Source of the DNA: DATFEN01 sp035691285
Lineage (GTDB): Bacteria; Acidobacteriota; Vicinamibacteria; Fen-336
DNA: 8,870 nucleotides
Reading direction: 5' to 3'
NCBI GenBank assembly: GCA_035691285.1
Contig: DASSJI010000281.1
Span: 1 to 8,870, forward strand
Shown here piece by piece: positions 6,111 through 8,870 of the stretch. The notes below the pieces were generated by a model. That model ran no database searches. It was not told the DNA's origin and saw only the letters and a list, made by a program, of their open reading frames with translations. The number at the start of each line of letters is the position of its first letter. Within the stretch, counting starts at the first letter, position 1. Made by a program: the position numbers and the translations under genes.

Positions 6111-6132
6111 TCCCGCCCCCTGGGGGGCGGGA
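6111..6132. repeat. Second GC-rich hairpin before fhs
   Basis: TCCCGCCCC (6111-6119) pairs with GGGGCGGGA (6124-6132) around a CTGG loop, nine pairs and eight of them G-C. With the following ATAGGGCGGGGGG it resembles the common intergenic pattern 'CCCTCTCCC..GGGAGAGGG.TAGGGTGAGGG' seen as dispersed REP-like repeats in many proteobacterial genomes (resemblance from memory). It could also be a terminator stem without a U-tract. Its left flank repeats a 9-base string from the first hairpin. Confidence 0.65.
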
Positions 6133-6144
6133 TAGGGCGGGGGG
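6122..6144 (+). promoter_or_regulatory. G-quadruplex motif in the fhs leader
   Basis: Four G-tracts occur on the coding strand: 6122-6127, 6129-6131, 6135-6137 and 6139-6144, with loops of one, three and one base. This meets the standard G3+ N1-7 rule with short loops, which favour stability. It ends 11 bases before the fhs ATG, where it could hinder ribosome loading. The first two tracts are also the right arm of the 6111-6132 hairpin, so the two folds exclude each other. High background GC makes chance occurrence possible. Confidence 0.45.
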
Positions 6145-6155
6145 CTTGAAAGAAG

Positions 6156-7802
6156 ATGCGAGACATCCACGCCGTCGCGGCGGACCTGGGGCTGGGCCCC
6201 GAGGACATCCAGCCTTGGGGGAGCGGCGCCGCGAAGGTCTCTTCCGAGGTCGCCTTTCGCCCCGAACCGGGGCAGGCGCGCCTCGTGCTCGTGTCCGCGA
6301 TCAGCCCCACGCCCGCAGGCGAGGGCAAGACCACGTGCACGATCGGCCTGACCCAGGCCGCCCGAAGGATCGGCGCGAACGCCGTGTGCGCGCTGCGCGA
6401 GCCGTCGCTCGGACCGGTGTTCGGCCAGAAGGGAGGCGGCACGGGCGGCGGCCGATCGAAGCTCGAGCCCTCGGCGCGCATCAACCTCCACTTCACGGGG
6501 GACCTGCACGCCGTGACCGCGGCGCACAACCTCCTCGCCGCGCTCGTCGACAACCACATCTACTTCCGGACCCCGGCCGGGGCGGATGGACGCGAGCTGG
6601 ACCACCGGCAGGTCACGCTGCGCCGCGCCCTCGACATGAACGATCGCTTCCTGCGCCGGACGGTCATCGGCCTCGGCGGCAAGGCGATGGGCGTGCCCCG
6701 GGAGGACGGCTTCGACATCACCGCGGCCAGCGAGGTGATGGCCATCCTGTGTCTTTCCCGCGACTACTCCGACCTGAAGCAGCGCCTCGGCAACATCCTG
6801 GTGGGGTTCTCCGGGGACGGCGCGCCGGTCTTCGCCAAGGACCTCGGCGCCCAGGGCGCGATGGCGGCGCTGCTGCGCGACGCGCTGCTGCCGAACCTCG
6901 TCCAGACGACCGAGGGCGCGCCGGCCTTCGTCCACGGCGGGCCGTTCGGCAACATCGCCCATGGCTGCAACAGCATCGTCGCCACCCTGCTCGCGACGCG
7001 GCGCGCCGAGGTGGTCTTCACGGAAGCCGGCTTCGGCTTCGACCTCGGCGCCGAGAAGTTCCTCGACATCAAGTGCCGGGCGGCGGGCATCTGGCCCCAC
7101 GCCGCCGTGCTGGTGGCGACGCTGCGCGCCTTGAAGTTCCACGGCGGCGTGCCCGCCGCCGAGTCCGGCGCCGAGAACGCCAAGGCCCTGGCCCGTGGCA
7201 TGGAGAACCTCGAGAAGCACCTGGAGAGCGTCGAGGTGTTCGGCCTGCATCCGATCGTGGCGCTCAACGTCCGCGCGGGGGACACGGAGGCCGAGCTGCG
7301 CTACGTCCTGGACCGGCTGAGGCAGGACGGGGTCGAGGCCGGCCTGGCCGACGTGTACGCGCGGGGCGGCGAGGGTGGCGCGGAGCTCGCGGAGAAGATC
7401 GTGGCGCGGGCGCGCGAGGCGAAGCCGGTGCCGCGCCATGTCTACGCGCTGGCCGACCCGCCCATGGAGAAGATACGGAAGATCGCCCGGGCCATCTACG
7501 GCGCTGCCGAGGTCGACTTCACCGTCGCCGCGAAGGGCCAGCTCGAGCGGGCGGTGCGGCTGGGGTTCGGAGAGGCGCCGATCTGCATGGCCAAGACGCA
7601 CCTGTCGCTCTCCGACGACCAGAAGCTCGTCGGCCGGCCTCGGGACTTCGAGATGACGGTGCGCGAGGTGCGGCTCGCCGCCGGCGCCGGCTTCATCGTG
7701 CCCCTGACGGGCGAGATCCTCACGATGCCCGGACTGCCCAAGCGGCCCCACGCCCAGGACATCGACCTGACGCCCCAGGGCGAGATCCTGGGGGTGGAGT
7801 AG
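6156..7802 (+). CDS. fhs: Formate-tetrahydrofolate ligase
   Basis: This 548-residue protein catalyses ATP-dependent joining of formate to tetrahydrofolate, giving 10-formyl-THF for purine, formyl-methionine and one-carbon metabolism. It is also a step of the Wood-Ljungdahl methyl branch. Family landmarks in order: SAISPTPAGEGKTT (47-60, the ATP-binding P-loop), EPSLGPVFGQKGGGTGGG (82-99), INLHFTGDLHAVTAAHNLLA (109-128), the block around FVHGGPFGNIAHGCNS, and the C-terminal AGAGFIVPLTGEILTMPGLP. Length is close to the usual 550-560 residues. The ATG at 6156 fits the normal N terminus (IxxxAxxLGL), but only a poor purine-rich GAAAGAAG precedes it. In the second block the common form is GPCFGIKGGAAGGG, so Val88, Gln91 and Thr96 are departures that may mark a subfamily. 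No folD or other one-carbon gene is adjacent in the window; the structured leader may control it. A membrane protein gene starts 12 bases after the stop. Confidence 0.97.
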   Translation: MRDIHAVAADLGLGPEDIQPWGSGAAKVSSEVAFRPEPGQARLVLVSAISPTPAGEGKTTCTIGLTQAARRIGANAVCALREPSLGPVFGQKGGGTGGGRSKLEPSARINLHFTGDLHAVTAAHNLLAALVDNHIYFRTPAGADGRELDHRQVTLRRALDMNDRFLRRTVIGLGGKAMGVPREDGFDITAASEVMAILCLSRDYSDLKQRLGNILVGFSGDGAPVFAKDLGAQGAMAALLRDALLPNLVQTTEGAPAFVHGGPFGNIAHGCNSIVATLLATRRAEVVFTEAGFGFDLGAEKFLDIKCRAAGIWPHAAVLVATLRALKFHGGVPAAESGAENAKALARGMENLEKHLESVEVFGLHPIVALNVRAGDTEAELRYVLDRLRQDGVEAGLADVYARGGEGGAELAEKIVARAREAKPVPRHVYALADPPMEKIRKIARAIYGAAEVDFTVAAKGQLERAVRLGFGEAPICMAKTHLSLSDDQKLVGRPRDFEMTVREVRLAAGAGFIVPLTGEILTMPGLPKRPHAQDIDLTPQGEILGVE

Positions 7803-7814
7803 GCGCGGGCCGGC

Positions 7815-8870
7815 GTGGCGGCTCGGCTGGGGGTCGCCGCGATCGCGCTCCTCGCCGCCGTTCCGCTCTGGACCACGCCGGCCGTGCCCACCCAGGACGG
7901 CCCCAGTCACGTCTACAACGCCTGGGTGATCGCCAACCTCGGCGACACCGGCCTCGGCCTCGCGCGCCACTTCCAGCTCGTACCCTGGACGCCGAACTGG
8001 GGTGGAGTGGGCCCGCTGGTTCCCCTCGTGGCGATCGCGCCTCCGCTCCTGGCCGAGAAGCTGTTCCTCTCCGTGCTCGTCCTCGCCCTGGTCGCTGGCG
8101 CCGCGTGCCTCGTCGGGCGCTGCGGCGGCGACGCGCCGCTCGCGGCCGCCCTCGCTGGCATGCAGGCCCACGGGCTGCTGTTCGCCATGGGCTTCACGGG
8201 ATACCTCGTGGGCCTGGCCGCAGGCTTCTTTCTCGCCGCGGCAGCCGCGAAGCTGCACCATGCGAACGAAGCGGCACCCGCCACGGCCCGGCTGCTCTGG
8301 ACGGCCGCCGCCTTCTCCGCGCTCTTCATGATGCACATGGCCGCCGCGGTCATCGCCGGCGTGCTCTGGCTCCTCGTCGTGGCCGGCCCCGTCCTGCTCG
8401 CGGGCCGCCTCTCCCGCCCGGCTCTCCGACGCTCGGCCCCGGTCCTCGTGCTCTCGCCTCTCTTGGCGCTCCAGGCTTCCAAGAGCGTTCCAGTCTCCTA
8501 CCGCGCGGATCCTCGGAGCGGGTGGGATCGCCTCGCCGAACTGGCCCTGGGCGCCCACTGGCAGTCCTACGCAGCGGAGGATCGCGTGCTGGGCTTCGCA
8601 ACCACGGCCCTCGTCGTGGCGCTCCTGGTGATGCGCTTGCGGCTCGGGTCCCGGGCGCCTGCCCAGGCCCGTGCCCTGGCCCTGGGCGGCCTCGGCGCTC
8701 TCGGCGGCTACCTGGTCCTTCCGTGGTCGAGCGGGGGCGGGGCCCTGGTTCCCGAGCGTCTGGTACCCCTCGTCCTGCTGCTCCCGCTGGCCTGGGCGAC
8801 CTCGGGCAGCGCCCCGGGGCTCCGGCACGCGCGCCGGGCCGCGTGCGCGCTGCTGTGCGTGGCCTTGGTT
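7815..8870 (+). CDS. Polytopic membrane protein, N-terminal part (uncharacterised, possibly GT-C-like)
   Basis: A frame of 352 codons without a stop runs from a GTG at 7815 to the right edge, so the gene is incomplete. It begins with a membrane segment (residues 5-22) followed by TQDGPSHVYNAWVI (26-39). An outer loop contains PWTPNWGG (57-64), and then come many Leu/Ala/Val-rich helices (about 66-102, 109-145, 155-185 and others), clearly an integral inner-membrane protein. The DGPSHxYNA motif just after the first helix and the later PPLLAEK (76-82) recall a family of large uncharacterised membrane proteins. An acidic residue in the first outer loop is also the layout of GT-C glycosyltransferases using lipid-linked sugars. 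That link is inference; I cannot assign a substrate. A GGAG at 7796-7799, inside the end of fhs, is somewhat far (15 bases) from the GTG. The 12-base gap to fhs suggests co-transcription. Confidence 0.82.
   Translation, partial: MAARLGVAAIALLAAVPLWTTPAVPTQDGPSHVYNAWVIANLGDTGLGLARHFQLVPWTPNWGGVGPLVPLVAIAPPLLAEKLFLSVLVLALVAGAACLVGRCGGDAPLAAALAGMQAHGLLFAMGFTGYLVGLAAGFFLAAAAAKLHHANEAAPATARLLWTAAAFSALFMMHMAAAVIAGVLWLLVVAGPVLLAGRLSRPALRRSAPVLVLSPLLALQASKSVPVSYRADPRSGWDRLAELALGAHWQSYAAEDRVLGFATTALVVALLVMRLRLGSRAPAQARALALGGLGALGGYLVLPWSSGGGALVPERLVPLVLLLPLAWATSGSAPGLRHARRAACALLCVALV

Larger units (their letters stand above)
5976..6155. other. Structured intergenic region upstream of fhs
   Basis: These 180 bases between the peroxiredoxin stop and the fhs start hold no credible gene: frames crossing it are fragments without start sites or family resemblance. 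The region is instead rich in inverted repeats (listed separately) and ends in G-tracts. It contains no T-run after either hairpin, so a classical intrinsic terminator is not seen. No -35/-10 pair for fhs is obvious. It may be a dispersed REP-like repeat, a factor-assisted terminator for the upstream genes, a regulatory leader of fhs, or a mixture of these. Confidence 0.6.

Noticed and set aside
5976..6155. Tetrahydrofolate riboswitch upstream of fhs
   Set aside because: THF riboswitches are known upstream of folate genes, mainly in Firmicutes, but I could not identify their conserved core or pseudoknot here. The structures seen are simple inverted repeats.
5334..8828. A minus-strand open frame of about 1160 codons spanning peroxiredoxin, gap, fhs and membrane gene
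   Set aside because: It is the antisense shadow of several genes, including the unmistakable fhs. It has repetitive Arg/Gly/Glu/His composition and crosses non-coding hairpins. Such long shadows are expected at this GC content.
1..8870. CRISPR arrays, insertion sequences, phage genes or defence systems
   Set aside because: No regularly spaced direct repeats, transposase or integrase motifs, or terminal inverted repeats were seen; every substantial gene has a housekeeping or secreted-protein character.

Overview
The window is very GC-rich, densely coded DNA with strong G/C bias at third codon positions. It looks like a bacterial chromosome of the Acidobacteriota or Deltaproteobacteria/Myxococcota kind, or an uncultivated relative. 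The clues are a large secreted BNR/sortilin-like beta-propeller protein, an exported glyoxalase-like VOC protein, GTG/TTG starts and a selenocysteine peroxiredoxin. No rRNA, tRNA or ubiquitous marker is present, so the taxonomic guess is weak. I see no mobile element, CRISPR array or convincing sign of recent transfer.

Layout. (1) Positions 1-105, minus strand: the first 35 codons of a secreted protein with a strong ribosome binding site. It is divergent from (2) a small cytoplasmic VOC (glyoxalase-fold) protein at 236-640, plus strand. (3) A second, unrelated VOC-fold protein with a Tat-like signal lies on the minus strand at 637-1323. The two VOC genes converge and share one CTAG as overlapping stop codons. 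(4) From about 1345 everything is on the plus strand: a 1079-residue secreted propeller protein (TTG start at 1392), a TPR protein (4642-5457), a peroxiredoxin (5481-5975), formate-tetrahydrofolate ligase (fhs, 6156-7802), and an integral membrane protein that runs off the right edge (7815 onward).

The most notable item is the peroxiredoxin. Its reading frame contains an in-frame TGA at 5661-5663, exactly where the peroxidatic cysteine of the family motif PxxxTxxC should be. The same frame continues for 103 more codons with intact peroxiredoxin sequence. A small hairpin with a G-containing apical loop starts 9 bases after the TGA and fits the bacterial SECIS layout. This is best read as one selenoprotein gene (PrxU-like), which ordinary gene calling would split in two or call a pseudogene. 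Selenoprotein peroxiredoxins are a known family, so the novelty is in this member (apparent export signal, one remaining Cys near the C terminus), not in the principle.

The only sizeable non-coding stretch is 5976-6155, between the peroxiredoxin and fhs. It is packed with structure: a 12-bp palindrome, a 20-bp hairpin, a second GC hairpin sharing an arm sequence with the first, and a four-tract G-quadruplex motif ending 11 bases before the fhs start. It may be a REP-like dispersed repeat, a terminator without a U-tract, or a regulatory leader. The genes do not form one obvious pathway: propeller, TPR and peroxiredoxin are closely spaced and could be co-transcribed, while fhs and the membrane protein look like a second translation-linked pair.
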